Below, in pieces: positions 1 to 9,072 of a DNA stretch of 62,993 nt. Positions within the stretch are counted from its first letter, which is position 1. Each line of letters begins with the position of its first letter. A model generated the notes under the pieces. That model saw nothing but the letters and a program-made list of their open reading frames with translations, did no database searches and was not told where the DNA came from. The stretch is from Prevotella sp. (GTDB lineage: Bacteria; Bacteroidota; Bacteroidia; Bacteroidales; Bacteroidaceae), in contig JAFZBK010000027.1 of the NCBI GenBank assembly GCA_017561825.1, positions 1 to 62,993 on the forward strand. Direction: 5' to 3'. Made by a program: the position numbers and the translations under genes.

Positions 1-61
1 AATGACGCGGCACTCTTCTTTATCTAAGATGTATTCTAATGAACTTAGAAAACATCATAAT

Positions 62-1978
62 TTAATCGTCCCAGCCATCCTGCTTGAGGTTCGGGTTCAT
101 ATCCTTCACATTCTGCGGATATGGGAAGAGGCGGTGCTTCTCCTTCCAACCAACTTCGAAGCCCTTCTTTTCTGCCTCGTGGGTATGGATCAGGTAGAAA
201 CGATCCTCAGGATCTGAACCGTCAGCGCTATGCTGCCATACTGGCTTGTCACCATCAACCTGGTCTTCAATAGGCTCATTGGGGTTCTTACGGAAGACCT
301 TGTCCATCAGGTGAGGAATATTCTTTCCCTGATTCCTCAAGTGATCGAAGGCTTCTTTGATGTACTGCTCATTGCCGTCAGTCTTGCTCCAACGGAGCAG
401 GTCCTGATAGCGGCAGCCCTCGAACCAAAGCTCGAATGACTTCTCCTTCATCAGATCCACGATAGTAGGACTGCCAGAAGTAACGGTCTGTGAACCAGCA
501 CGCTCCTGGATCAACTTCAAGTATGTTCCTGCAGTTGCGGCATCACCTGTACGGATGCAGCACTCAGCATAGTTAAGGAGCACCTCAGCATAACGCATAA
601 CAATAATGTTGTTAAGACGCCAGTTTGTTCCGTAGTCACCCTTTGTGTTTCCACTCTCTGAAATATCGTCAACACGAATCACGTGTTTCATAGGAATCCA
701 GAATGACTGACCATAGTGACCTGATACCTGCTCGATACCGATCTTATCCCATGCAACCAGTTTCGCACGTGTGGTAGGAATATTCTTCAGTCTTGAATAA
801 TAGGTATCAATACGCTCATCACCTGTAGTACCATAGATAATGTCCTCGATGTTCATCATCGTAGCCTTCAGACGCTTAGAGTCACGGCCATCATTGGCAA
901 GGAATGCATCAGCATACCACTCGGGAAGACCGATAGAACCCCAACCTTCTGTACCGCCTGTATAAGCGCCCAATGGAGGCTTCTTGAAGTAACCGGTACG
1001 GATCTGGAAGCACTGAGACTCCATCCAAATACCGTGCTGGCCCCAACCACTACCGCTACCAGAAGACCACTGGTCGGAAGAAGGATTGTATCTTACGTTC
1101 ACCTCAAATACCTTCTCAGGACAACCGTCACCAGGAATATGGAAGAGGTCAGCCCACTCGTCACCGGAAACAAGGGCATACTTGCCAGAGTCGATCACTC
1201 TCTTCAGGCAGTCCTTAGCCTTGGCGAAATCACCGGCGAACATATAAGCCTTACCAGCCATAGCCAAAGCGAAGCCCTTAGTAACGCGGTATGTACCTTC
1301 CTTGTCAGCAGTAGAAGCACGCTCAGAGAGGTCATCGACAGCCATCATACACTCGTCACCAACCCATTTGAAGTACTCCTGCTGTGACTTCGGAGCATTC
1401 TCTGGTGCTTCCGGATCATCACTTCTCACAGGAATCACGTCAGCTGACAGGAGATGATCAACGAAGGGAGGTGTACCCCAGTAACAAGCGAGCAGGAAGT
1501 AGTTGTAAGCACGGAGCACACGAGCCTCGGCTACAGCCTGCTTCTGGAACGGAGTAGCATCTTCCTTGTTACCGAAATACTCGATAACGAGGTTATCAGG
1601 ATAGATGGAGAGATAGCAACCACTATACTGATACTTAATAGCTGTAGGTGTATGGAGGTAACGGAACTCATCGATAGAGCCACCGAACTCATGGTCACCA
1701 TAGAAAGCACCACCATAGTTTACATCATCACCCGGGTGGTTAGCCATCACCTTTGCAGGTGTGAAGATATCAGGAGCATCAGCGTCAACGGTTGTACGTC
1801 CCAGCGTGTTAATCTGGAAAGCCTCATATGCAGAAGCCAAGGCTTTCTCTGCGTCAGCATCCGTCTGATAGAAGGTCTCTGTGGTCAGACTGGCCTTCTG
1901 CGGGATGTCAAGCTTGTCCTCACATGCTGTTAAACCGAAAGCGGTACCCAGCAAAGCGATTATATATAACTTTTTCAT
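62..1978 (-). CDS. SusD/RagB-like outer-membrane nutrient-binding lipoprotein
   Basis: This is a surface glycan- or peptide-binding lipoprotein that caps a SusC-type TonB-dependent pore. The N-terminus is a lipoprotein signal ending LTAC (Cys19), followed at once by Glu-Asp, an acidic pattern that in Bacteroidetes favours export to the cell surface. The length (638 aa) suits the SusD/RagB family. The middle shows the helical repeats of the family (AKDCLKRVIDSGKYAL), and the C-terminal part has the usual RYAEVLLNYAE and RYQDLLRW segments. It lies 50 nt downstream of the susC gene on the same strand and is surely cotranscribed with it. No glycoside hydrolase or peptidase gene is visible beside it, so the substrate cannot be read from the window; such genes may lie beyond the left edge. 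The first 61 bases of the window, downstream of its stop, show no gene. Confidence 0.95.
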   Translation of the reverse strand: MKKLYIIALLGTAFGLTACEDKLDIPQKASLTTETFYQTDADAEKALASAYEAFQINTLGRTTVDADAPDIFTPAKVMANHPGDDVNYGGAFYGDHEFGGSIDEFRYLHTPTAIKYQYSGCYLSIYPDNLVIEYFGNKEDATPFQKQAVAEARVLRAYNYFLLACYWGTPPFVDHLLSADVIPVRSDDPEAPENAPKSQQEYFKWVGDECMMAVDDLSERASTADKEGTYRVTKGFALAMAGKAYMFAGDFAKAKDCLKRVIDSGKYALVSGDEWADLFHIPGDGCPEKVFEVNVRYNPSSDQWSSGSGSGWGQHGIWMESQCFQIRTGYFKKPPLGAYTGGTEGWGSIGLPEWYADAFLANDGRDSKRLKATMMNIEDIIYGTTGDERIDTYYSRLKNIPTTRAKLVAWDKIGIEQVSGHYGQSFWIPMKHVIRVDDISESGNTKGDYGTNWRLNNIIVMRYAEVLLNYAECCIRTGDAATAGTYLKLIQERAGSQTVTSGSPTIVDLMKEKSFELWFEGCRYQDLLRWSKTDGNEQYIKEAFDHLRNQGKNIPHLMDKVFRKNPNEPIEDQVDGDKPVWQHSADGSDPEDRFYLIHTHEAEKKGFEVGWKEKHRLFPYPQNVKDMNPNLKQDGWDD

Positions 1979-2028
1979 AATTTATTATTCTTATTATTTC
2001 AATTATTCAATTCTTCAATTTTCCAATC

Positions 2029-5000
2029 TTAGAACGTAACATTCAAGCCAAAGACAACCTTCTTGGAAGTCGGGTAGCTACCGTTATCCCAACCACGAGA
2101 AGCACCGCTGTCAACAGAAGCAGTCTCAGGATCAGCACCAGGATAGCTGGTGATGGTGAAGAAGTCATCAAGAGATACAGAGAAGCGCAGTGCGCTAACC
2201 ATAAACTTCTTCGTTAACTTAGCAGGAACAGTGTAACCTAACTGGATCTGCTTGAACTTGAAGAAAGCACCACTGAAGACGTTAGCTGAAGAGCTGAAGA
2301 ATGTCCAGTCAGAAGCCACAGCCTTCATGTCAGGATACTTGCCATAGGTGTAGTTGCCATTCTCATCCTTCTTGGAAGAATCCTTCCACCATACATCCAG
2401 ACCATTACCACGTGGACGGTCGGCAGATGTGATGACGGTATAGATCTTGTTGCCAGCTGCACCTGTACCGAATACGGTGAAGTCGAAGCCCTTATACTCA
2501 AGGTTCAAGGTAATACCATAAGTGAACTTAGGAATACCGCAACCGAGGTCCATCATGTCATTTGTCTCATCCGGAGCCAATGTGAGGTTACCATCCTTGT
2601 CATAATACAGAGCCTGACCATCATTAGACTTATCGTAAGTGTCACCAGCATAAAGGTTCTCGTTGTAAACACCAGCATACTTGAAGCCACGGAAGAACCA
2701 GATGGTATGACCAGTCTCGAATGTTGACTTCAGTTTGTTGTTGAAACCGCTGACACCACCCTGCGTATAGCGTGGCAACATAGAGTTCACGGCCTTAACC
2801 TCATTCTTCAAGGGGTTGAAGTTAGCTGCGATGCTGTAATGGAGGTCGCCAATCTGGTCGCGCCAACCGAGGTCGATATCGAAACCAGTGTTGAGGATCT
2901 CACCAGAGTTAACGGTCTGAGATGAGAAACCGAGCTCAGGATAAGGATGGATATCAATCAGAAGGTCCTTGGTCATCTTACGATACCAGTCGATACCTAA
3001 TGACAGACGGTTATTCAGGAAGCGGGCATCAAGACCGAGGTCGACCTGCTCTGAAGTCTCCCAAGTCAAGCTTGGATTAGAAACACCATTCGGCTGACCA
3101 CCTTCAGCTGCATAGTCGCCGGCATTATACTGGTCGGTGAAGTAGTAGTAACCACCGAGAGCGATGCTGGCATTGTATTTATATCCGTTCAGAACGTTCA
3201 CGTTACCGTTACGACCCCAAGATGCACGGAGCTTCAAGAAGGAAACGGCATCTGAGTTGACGGCGTTCTTGAAGAACGGCTCGTTGCTGATGGTCCAAGC
3301 TGCAGAGAATGATGGGAAGTAACCCCAACGCTGATCCTTTGACAACTTCGAAGAGTCGAAAGCATCGGCACGGAAGTTAGCCTGCAGGAAGTAACGGTCT
3401 GCGAAAGAATAAGACAGACGTCCGAAGTAAGCGAGCTCAGTAGCGTCACCAGGAGTGTTACCAACGGTCAGGTGAGCCTTACCATTGTCATTCAGACTGC
3501 TGATATAACGGAAGTTAGGAGCATGATCACCACGAAGAATCATCTGAGTATCTGAAGAAGATACGCTGGTGTTGTCAGAGTGGCTCTTGGTAAATGACAT
3601 ACCAACCATGGCACCTACGTTGTGCAAGCCAAACTGTTTGTTCCAGTTGGCGAAGTTCTCCCACTGATAGTAGAGACTTGCATTGGTATTAGCTGAGATA
3701 GAATAGTTATCACTCTTAGCCATTGAAGACAGGTAGAAGGGCTCGCCATAGCTGTGGCCATTGCCCTGTGCGATACGATAACCCAGACGTGAAGTGATTG
3801 TCAGACTCTTAATCGGCATGAAGTTAGCAGCCAAAGAACCACGAACGTTAACACCCTCATTGTAAGAATCAGTCAGGTCGCGACGTGCCAATGGGTTACC
3901 GGTAGCCTCTACATTATACTTTGATGTACCATACCAGATAGGATTATCTGCTGTGTAACCAGCAGGCAGGGGAACGAAACCGGTATTCAGACCGTTGTTC
4001 CATTGCTCAGCCACACCATCACCGAAGTCCTCTGTATCATAAATGTAGGCAGGAGTCAGCGGGTCGATAGAAACCACAGCGTTCAGGAATGAACCGTAAC
4101 CACGACCCAGAGCCTTTGTCTTATACTTCTCGATAGAGGTGTTGCTCTGAATGGTCAACCAGTCAAAGAACTTATAGTCGGCATTGATCTGACCTGTAAA
4201 GCGCTTGTAAACATCCTTGTCGCCCTTTACCATACCATCGTTGTTTACGATGCCGAGACCTGCGAGGAAGTGACCCTTGTCGTTACCACCCTCAACAGTG
4301 ATATTGTGCTGGAGGCTCCAGCTGCTCTCAAATACTTCATCATACCAGTTGGTATCGAATCTTTCTGTTCCAGCAACACCGACTGTCTTACCGTCGATTT
4401 CTGTTGTCTGTCCATAGTAACCTTTCTGAACAAGCTCAGCTTCAGTCAGGTCGCCCAGATACTTATGATACTCTACCCAGTCAGGTCCATTGAAGAGCTG
4501 TGCCTTCTTGCTCAGGCTTTGGCTAGCGGCCTTAAGGCTATAGGTTACGTGAGCTGTACCTTTCTTACCATTCTTGGTAGTGATCAATACAACACCATTA
4601 CCTGCCTGTGCACCGTAGATAGCTGCAGAAGCACCGTCCTTCAAAACCTCCATAGACTCGATGAGGGTAGGATCCAGATACTGGATACCATCAACCTTCA
4701 GACCATCAACGATGATCAGCGGACCAAGGTTACCAGAGTTTGAAGAATAACCACGAACACGGATGCTAGCTCCGGCGGTAGGATCACCAGAGGTATTGAT
4801 GATCTGCACACCTGAAACCTTACCCTGCATGGCTGCAGCTGCATCGGTCGTGCTCAAATTCTTGATCTCCTCACCCTTAACAGATGCAACGGCACCAGAG
4901 AGGTCGCTCTTCTTCTGAACACCATAACCGATCACAACCACGTCGCTCAGTGACTGAGCGTCTTCCTTCATGGTGATGACGAGGTTACTTTTACCTGCTA

Positions 5001-5262
5001 CGTTCACCCTCTGGGTAACATAGCCTACATAAGAAACTGATAACTGTGCGTTGGAAGCAGCATTAACGGAGAACTGACCATCCATGTCGGTGATAGCACC
5101 CGTGTTTGTTCCAACCACTTTCACTGTTGCACCGATAATCGGTTCACCAGCTTCATCATTTACTATTCCCTTAACTACGCCCTGAGCCCATGCTCCCATT
5201 GGAAGCAAACAGAGCAAGAATAGTAATACTAACGGCTTTTGTAACGATTTAAAGTTCATCAT
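2029..5262 (-). CDS. SusC/RagA-family TonB-linked outer-membrane transporter
   Basis: This is a TonB-dependent outer-membrane channel that imports oligosaccharides or peptides with the SusD-like partner encoded just downstream. It has a signal peptide (residues 1-26, ending GAWAQ). A carboxypeptidase-regulatory-like domain follows (about 28-105, with the GIVNDEAGEPIIGATVKVVG pattern). The TonB-box/plug start VVVIGYGVQKKSDLSGAV is near 108-125, with plug signatures (RVRGYSSN, VLKDGASAAIYG), and a long C-terminal beta-barrel ends in aromatic VVFGLNVTF. The 1077-aa length is normal. Either of two adjacent Met codons could start the protein. With no degradative enzyme beside it, this is a minimal SusCD pair. 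The hybrid two-component regulator at 16-20 kb could control it, but nothing in the sequence shows that. Confidence 0.96.
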   Translation of the reverse strand: MMNFKSLQKPLVLLFLLCLLPMGAWAQGVVKGIVNDEAGEPIIGATVKVVGTNTGAITDMDGQFSVNAASNAQLSVSYVGYVTQRVNVAGKSNLVITMKEDAQSLSDVVVIGYGVQKKSDLSGAVASVKGEEIKNLSTTDAAAAMQGKVSGVQIINTSGDPTAGASIRVRGYSSNSGNLGPLIIVDGLKVDGIQYLDPTLIESMEVLKDGASAAIYGAQAGNGVVLITTKNGKKGTAHVTYSLKAASQSLSKKAQLFNGPDWVEYHKYLGDLTEAELVQKGYYGQTTEIDGKTVGVAGTERFDTNWYDEVFESSWSLQHNITVEGGNDKGHFLAGLGIVNNDGMVKGDKDVYKRFTGQINADYKFFDWLTIQSNTSIEKYKTKALGRGYGSFLNAVVSIDPLTPAYIYDTEDFGDGVAEQWNNGLNTGFVPLPAGYTADNPIWYGTSKYNVEATGNPLARRDLTDSYNEGVNVRGSLAANFMPIKSLTITSRLGYRIAQGNGHSYGEPFYLSSMAKSDNYSISANTNASLYYQWENFANWNKQFGLHNVGAMVGMSFTKSHSDNTSVSSSDTQMILRGDHAPNFRYISSLNDNGKAHLTVGNTPGDATELAYFGRLSYSFADRYFLQANFRADAFDSSKLSKDQRWGYFPSFSAAWTISNEPFFKNAVNSDAVSFLKLRASWGRNGNVNVLNGYKYNASIALGGYYYFTDQYNAGDYAAEGGQPNGVSNPSLTWETSEQVDLGLDARFLNNRLSLGIDWYRKMTKDLLIDIHPYPELGFSSQTVNSGEILNTGFDIDLGWRDQIGDLHYSIAANFNPLKNEVKAVNSMLPRYTQGGVSGFNNKLKSTFETGHTIWFFRGFKYAGVYNENLYAGDTYDKSNDGQALYYDKDGNLTLAPDETNDMMDLGCGIPKFTYGITLNLEYKGFDFTVFGTGAAGNKIYTVITSADRPRGNGLDVWWKDSSKKDENGNYTYGKYPDMKAVASDWTFFSSSANVFSGAFFKFKQIQLGYTVPAKLTKKFMVSALRFSVSLDDFFTITSYPGADPETASVDSGASRGWDNGSYPTSKKVVFGLNVTF

Positions 5263-5321
5263 GTGAAATTTAAAGATTAATTAGTATTATTATTATTTGC
5301 TAAGTGTTCATGATTCGAGTG

Positions 5322-5329
5322 CAAATTTA
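5322..5329 (-). promoter_or_regulatory. Probable -7 element of the susC promoter
   Basis: The minus strand reads TAAATTTG here, matching the Bacteroidetes -7 consensus TAnnTTTG, about 60 nt upstream of the susC start. No TTTG is present at the expected -33 position, so this may be a regulated promoter that needs an activator. The A+T-rich stretch between here and the wbqC end (5463) holds no other feature I can support. Confidence 0.45.
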
Positions 5330-5462
5330 CACTATTAATTATTAATATCTGTTTCAGTTTGTAACGAAAACTTTATCAAATATTTCATTTACGATACAAA
5401 TGTGTTAAACCCAGCGTAAAATGGCACTATTTAAGGTATTCTTTTTAGCGATTTCATCGCAT

Positions 5463-6121
5463 TTAAAGGTAAAAAATGCTTTCGTTCCCCATGTTGAAAA
5501 GTAGGTCGAGAATACTCAAATTGGGTTGAAATCCCCACTTATTTTGATACACCTGATAATATTTTCGGGGGGTGAAATCGGGATCGGGCAGTGGATTTTT
5601 GGGCCTGATTACCTCACGGAAATCAAATGGAGAGTGGAGAGTGGAGAGTGAAGAGTATTCTCCCTCCTCTCTCCTCCCTCCTCCCTCCTCGAAGGAACAT
5701 ATTCCTCTGTAAACCTGATGGTGGGATGGATATCCAGGAGTTCGCAGAGTTTGTGGGTGATGGCCATGTTGAAATCGAACAGGTTCTCCCATCGTTGCTC
5801 AAAGAAGGGGCGGATATCATCTACATAATAATCAAAGAAAGGACTGTCGCCATAGGCGCTCATCAGGGCATTCCAGTGCAGGTGGCGCCAGTTGCCGTGG
5901 TTACTGATGCGGATATCGGTGATGGGTTGAGAGTTATTATGCTCTACAGGAACGGAAAGGGTTTGTAAGCCGTTGGTGGTGGCAATCACGCAACGGTTCC
6001 TATAGGTCTGCTTGATGAAGCTCTCACACCTTTCTATATATATATAAGGATACCGGTTCAGCTTTTGATACCACTGAACCGGTCCGAAATACGTTGTTGA
6101 GAGAAGTGCTTCATTCCACAT
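5463..6121 (-). pseudogene. WbqC-family protein, frameshifted in a 7-bp repeat
   Basis: WbqC-like proteins are linked to surface-polysaccharide and O-antigen loci; their exact reaction is not established. The frame from 6121 (MWNEALLSTTYFGPVQWYQ) carries the family N-terminus and core (NHGNWRHLHWNALMSAYG, SPFFDYYVDDIRPFFEQRW). It then runs into a low-complexity stretch and stops at 5609. The conserved family C-terminus (DFREVIRPKNPLPDPDF, then KYYQVYQNKWGFQPNLSILD) continues in another frame to 5463. The break falls in a purine/pyrimidine repeat (5629-5697). In the present frame, removing one 7-bp unit would fuse the halves. This is the last gene of dapB-lepB-wbqC and starts 3 nt after lepB. 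It could be a true pseudogene, a phase-variable gene in the off state, or a sequencing error in the repeat. Confidence 0.8.
5629..5697. repeat. 7-bp tandem repeat plus polypurine tract inside wbqC
   Basis: The plus strand has three perfect copies of GGAGAGT (5629-5649) and a fourth with one change (5650-5656), then a CTCCCTCCT-type pyrimidine run to 5697. Seven is not a multiple of three, so a change in copy number shifts the wbqC frame. The same purine-rich style (GGAGGAAGGAGTAAGGAG) recurs at other genes in the window. Confidence 0.9.
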
Positions 6122-6124
6122 TCC

Positions 6125-7582
6125 TCATTTTATTTTATCTACCCATCGGAATAGGCGATTCCATCGAACTCCACCGAACCCGCTGCGGTCAGGATCACTG
6201 CTCCACCACACGAAGATGGGCTTACCCACGATATGATCCTCAGGCACGAATCCCCAATAACGGGAGTCGGCTGAGTTATGACGGTTGTCACCCATCATCC
6301 AGTAGTAGTCGAGCTTGAAGGTGTATTCATCCGTTTCCTTACCGTTGATGAAGATCTTTCCGTTCTCCACCTTCAGCTCATTACCTTCGTATGCACGGAT
6401 GGGGCGCTCATAGATGGCGATGTTCTGCATGTTCAACTTGATACTCTTGCCCTTGGCGGGAATCCATACCGGACCGTAGTTATCACGTGTCCAGCCAGTG
6501 TTTCCATTCCTTGGATATACCTCACCAACAGGTGCATCCGTATTCAGACGGATACTCTCTACAATATCGGTTCTGCTTTCCAGACCTTTCTTGGCAGTCT
6601 GTGTGAGCGGCATGGTGCCAAACTGGTTCAGGTCGCGCAGCTGCTCTGTACTGATGCCGTATTCCTGCATCACCTCTTCAGGAATCGACTGCTTCAGCTT
6701 CACATAATAAGAATACTGCACATTATCCGGTTCCTTATTAGCCTTTCCATCGAGATATACGATATGATCCTTGATCTGAAGTGTTTGGCCGGGCAGACCC
6801 ACGCAGCGTTTCACGTAGTTCTCGCGGCGATCCGTAGGACGGGTGGATATTGTTCCCATCTTCAGGCCCTGACCGTTTTCGCGCAGATAGGCGCTTCCCA
6901 TGGCATACACCTTTTGATATAGGTCGTATATCAGCGTATCCGACATAGTAGAGAAATCAGGATTACCATATTTCTCCGTGTAGAGCATCTGACCGTAGTC
7001 GTATGCCAAGCGGTAATACTCGGTCTGATAAGGCAGTTCCGTGCAGATGGTATCACCTGCGGGGTAGTTGAACACCACAATATCGTTCAGCTTCACGTTA
7101 CCCAAACCCTTCACTCTGCGATAATCCCAGTGAGGCCAGTCGATATAGCTCTTGCACTCGATAACGGGCAGGGTATGCTGGGTAAGGGGCATGGTAAGCG
7201 GCGTCTGTGGGATGCGCGGACCGTATGAAACCTTCGACACGAAGAGGTAATCGCCCGTAAGCAGTGATTTCTCCAATGAAGAAGAAGGGATCACGTAGTT
7301 CTGGAAGAAGAACTGGTTGATGAAATACACGGCCACAAGGGCAAACACCAACGCATCCACCCACGACATGACGAACTTCACCGGTCCTTCACTCTCTTTC
7401 CACCACTGCCACTTGATCTTCTTGGTGATGTATATATCGAAGATGAACGGAACGACCAGCAGTCCCCACCACGACTTCACCCAGTAGAGGAACAGCAGGT
7501 ATAACACCAACACGGCAATGAACTTTGCCCATTGCACCTTCGGATTCAGCTTCTTCTTTGTCTTGTCAATCATAATTTTCAA
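6125..7582 (-). CDS. lepB: Signal peptidase I
   Basis: This is a membrane-bound Ser/Lys protease that removes signal peptides from exported proteins at the periplasmic face of the inner membrane. N-terminal hydrophobic segments lie at about 20-36, 40-52 and 72-92. The catalytic box VIPSSSLEKSLLTGDYLFV places the nucleophile at Ser102. The box with the general base, RRENYVKRCVGLPG, places Lys at 258. The final conserved box is GDNRHNSADSRYWGFVP. At 485 aa it is longer than proteobacterial LepB because of a large insertion between the serine and lysine boxes and another after the lysine box, which is common in Bacteroidales. It lies 14 nt downstream of dapB and 3 nt upstream of wbqC, an arrangement I recall as conserved in this order. 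Confidence 0.95.
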   Translation of the reverse strand: MKIMIDKTKKKLNPKVQWAKFIAVLVLYLLFLYWVKSWWGLLVVPFIFDIYITKKIKWQWWKESEGPVKFVMSWVDALVFALVAVYFINQFFFQNYVIPSSSLEKSLLTGDYLFVSKVSYGPRIPQTPLTMPLTQHTLPVIECKSYIDWPHWDYRRVKGLGNVKLNDIVVFNYPAGDTICTELPYQTEYYRLAYDYGQMLYTEKYGNPDFSTMSDTLIYDLYQKVYAMGSAYLRENGQGLKMGTISTRPTDRRENYVKRCVGLPGQTLQIKDHIVYLDGKANKEPDNVQYSYYVKLKQSIPEEVMQEYGISTEQLRDLNQFGTMPLTQTAKKGLESRTDIVESIRLNTDAPVGEVYPRNGNTGWTRDNYGPVWIPAKGKSIKLNMQNIAIYERPIRAYEGNELKVENGKIFINGKETDEYTFKLDYYWMMGDNRHNSADSRYWGFVPEDHIVGKPIFVWWSSDPDRSGFGGVRWNRLFRWVDKIK

Positions 7583-7600
7583 TTTTCAATTTTCAATTAA
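7572..7600. repeat. ATTTTCAATT short tandem repeat at the end of dapB
   Basis: Three to four units of (A)ATTTTCAATT lie between dapB and lepB. On the coding strand they begin at the dapB stop codon (TTTTAATTGAAAATTGA). This A+T-rich repeat family recurs at 8672-8692, 9038-9070, 37740-37782 and 42972-43012. Confidence 0.8.
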
Positions 7601-8358
7601 AAATCAAACATATCTGATATGGTAAGCAGTCCCTGATGGTTCTGCGTATATTCTGCTGCCAGCACTGCACCGAGGGCAAAGCCACGGCGGGAGTGTGCAT
7701 CATGAGTGATGGTGATCAGATCCTCCTCGCTGTCATAGCGGATGGAATGGATTCCTGGCACCTCATCGCGGCGGATGCTGTCGATGGAGAGCATCGAGGA
7801 ACTATTGTTAGCCTCATCACAACAGCTAACTGAACCGTCTGGGTTCACCACCTTACCAACGCACCAATCGTCCTTGCGGTCGAGAATATCGATAATCTGC
7901 TCTGCCAAGGTAATAGCAGTACCGCTGGGATGATCCAGCTTATGCACATGATGTACCTCTTCCATCGTTACATCATACTGCGGGAACTGGTTCATGATCT
8001 TGGCCAGATAGCGGTTTACGGCCGAGAAGATAGCTACGCCTACCGAGAAGTTCGAGGCCCAGAAGAGCGTTTTGCCCTCATCAGCACACATCCGCTTCAC
8101 GTCATCTCCATGTTCCTTCATCCAGCCCGTGCTACCAGACACCACCTTCACGCCCTTGGCAAAAGCTTTCAGGTAGTTGCCATAGGCAGCCTGCGGTGCT
8201 GTGAACTCGATGGCCACATCAGCAGAAGCGAAGGCTTCACTCTCAAAGTCTTCCTGGTTGTCAATATCTATGATACTTACAATCTCATGACCACGGCTTT
8301 TGGCGATCTCTTCGATCATCTTGCCCATCTTTCCGTAGCCGATTAATGCTATTTTCAT
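7597..8358 (-). CDS. dapB: 4-hydroxy-tetrahydrodipicolinate reductase
   Basis: This cytoplasmic enzyme reduces 4-hydroxy-tetrahydrodipicolinate with NAD(P)H on the way to diaminopimelate and lysine, so it feeds peptidoglycan synthesis. The Rossmann nucleotide-binding motif ALIGYGKMGKM is at residues 4-14. The active-site region VHHVHKLDHPSGTAIT carries the catalytic histidine pair (about 136-138) and Lys140. The 253-aa length fits the family. It is the first gene of the dapB-lepB-wbqC operon and has a clear promoter 23-53 nt upstream of the start. Confidence 0.96.
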   Translation of the reverse strand: MKIALIGYGKMGKMIEEIAKSRGHEIVSIIDIDNQEDFESEAFASADVAIEFTAPQAAYGNYLKAFAKGVKVVSGSTGWMKEHGDDVKRMCADEGKTLFWASNFSVGVAIFSAVNRYLAKIMNQFPQYDVTMEEVHHVHKLDHPSGTAITLAEQIIDILDRKDDWCVGKVVNPDGSVSCCDEANNSSSMLSIDSIRRDEVPGIHSIRYDSEEDLITITHDAHSRRGFALGAVLAAEYTQNHQGLLTISDMFDF

Positions 8359-8380
8359 TACCTTATTATTTTACGTCATG

Positions 8381-8411
8381 CAAAAGTAGTGTAAATCAAT
8401 CATATATCAAA
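8381..8411 (-). promoter_or_regulatory. dapB operon promoter
   Basis: On the minus strand TTTG (8411-8408) is followed after 19 nt by TACTTTTG (8388-8381), an exact match to the Bacteroidetes -33/-7 consensus. The predicted leader is about 15-20 nt. Confidence 0.75.
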
Positions 8412-8772
8412 ATAATACATAGTTTTTTAACTTTTTTCCTCTTTCTTTGAAAAGAAACATACTTTTTTTACCCTCTTTTTCTCTGGCGCAGAGAAAAGAG
8501 GCAAAAGAGACATCCACCCTAACCCATCCTTCCCCTATATGGGAAGGCTCAACCGCTCCTACTCGTCGCTCATTCATTAAGGTAAGCTCGCCCCATCAAA
8601 GGGGCGGCTTGTCTTTCTTTTCGGCTTGCGCCAGTGCCTTTGTGCCAATCACCACTGCGCCAGCTAATTTTCAATTATCAATTTTCAATTTAGCGAAGCG
8701 AGGGGTGGGGTCTTATTTGTAGCAAAAGTGGTTTACATTTGTAGAAAGGGGTAAAATACTGTTTCTTCCCTC
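8412..8772. other. Repeat-rich intergenic stretch without a gene
   Basis: No credible reading frame is present. The stretch contains a long hairpin (CCTCTTTTTCTCTG, 8472-8485, pairing with CAGAGAAAAGAGG, 8489-8501). It also holds a degenerate palindromic repeat around 8514-8555 (CCTTCCC with GGGAAGG) of the family seen at 26946 and 32897, a GCCCC/GGGGC hairpin near 8589-8606, and an ATTTTCAATT repeat at 8672-8692. Confidence 0.7.
8514..8555. repeat. Palindromic GC-rich repeat, degenerate copy
   Basis: The sequence begins CCACCCTAACCCATCC and contains CCTTCCC-CTATAT-GGGAAGG. It resembles the better copies at 26944-26972 and 32897-32932 in order and spacing of the C-rich leader and the central palindrome. 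It appears to be a diverged member of the same interspersed family. Confidence 0.55.
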
Positions 8773-8802
8773 TTGCAGGAAAGAAAATAGTTCATATCTT
8801 TG
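8773..8802 (+). promoter_or_regulatory. Promoter of a candidate small RNA
   Basis: TATCTTTG (8795-8802) matches the -7 consensus. Nineteen nt upstream is CTTG (8772-8775), one mismatch from TTTG. No protein-coding gene follows on this strand; a strong hairpin lies about 160 nt downstream. Confidence 0.55.
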
Positions 8803-8807
8803 CATCA

Positions 8808-9003
8808 AGAAATTCAAAAAATGTAGAAAAGAATACGCCCGAGAGGGAAGAAAGATATTATAGTTAACCAAGTTTAGTCGGGATATTTGTTAGTAATTAC
8901 AAATGTGTGTTATGCAATATTTGGTTAATAAACAACTATTCAATGTGTAAATAATGGTATATTAAATAAGGGACCTGTCGTGAGACAAGTCCCTTATTGC
9001 TTT
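8808..9003 (+). ncRNA. Candidate small RNA of about 195 nt, function unknown
   Basis: A consensus promoter directs transcription rightward into a stretch with no substantial open frame that ends in a strong hairpin (8965-8998). The only ATG-led frames are very short (12-15 codons). I tested the idea of 6S RNA by eye: the 5' and 3' ends do not pair into the long closing stem expected, so I do not assign it. The neighbour on the other side is convergent (peptide gene ending at 9073), so the hairpin may also end that operon. Confidence 0.45.
8965..8998. terminator. Strong hairpin with GTGA tetraloop, probably bidirectional terminator
   Basis: AATAAGGGAC (8965-8974) pairs with GTCCCTTATT (8989-8998). 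Inside, TGTC pairs with GACA around a GTGA (GNRA-type) loop. T-rich sequence follows on the plus strand and A+T-rich sequence on the minus strand. It can end the candidate small RNA and the convergent secreted-protein/peptide operon. Confidence 0.65.
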
Positions 9004-9072
9004 ATAGTATTTGAGATAACTCTTCTAGCGCTGTGATAATTTTCAATTTTCAATTATCAATTTTCAATTGAC

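Noticed and set aside
1034-1933. Plus-strand frames opposite susD and similar long antisense frames opposite bamA, lepB, rnr and the ABC exporter
   Set aside because: They mirror well-conserved genes on the other strand and have no family features or promoters.
8808-9003. 6S RNA (ssrS)
   Set aside because: Size would fit, but the 5' and 3' ends do not form the long closing stem and no central bubble can be drawn.
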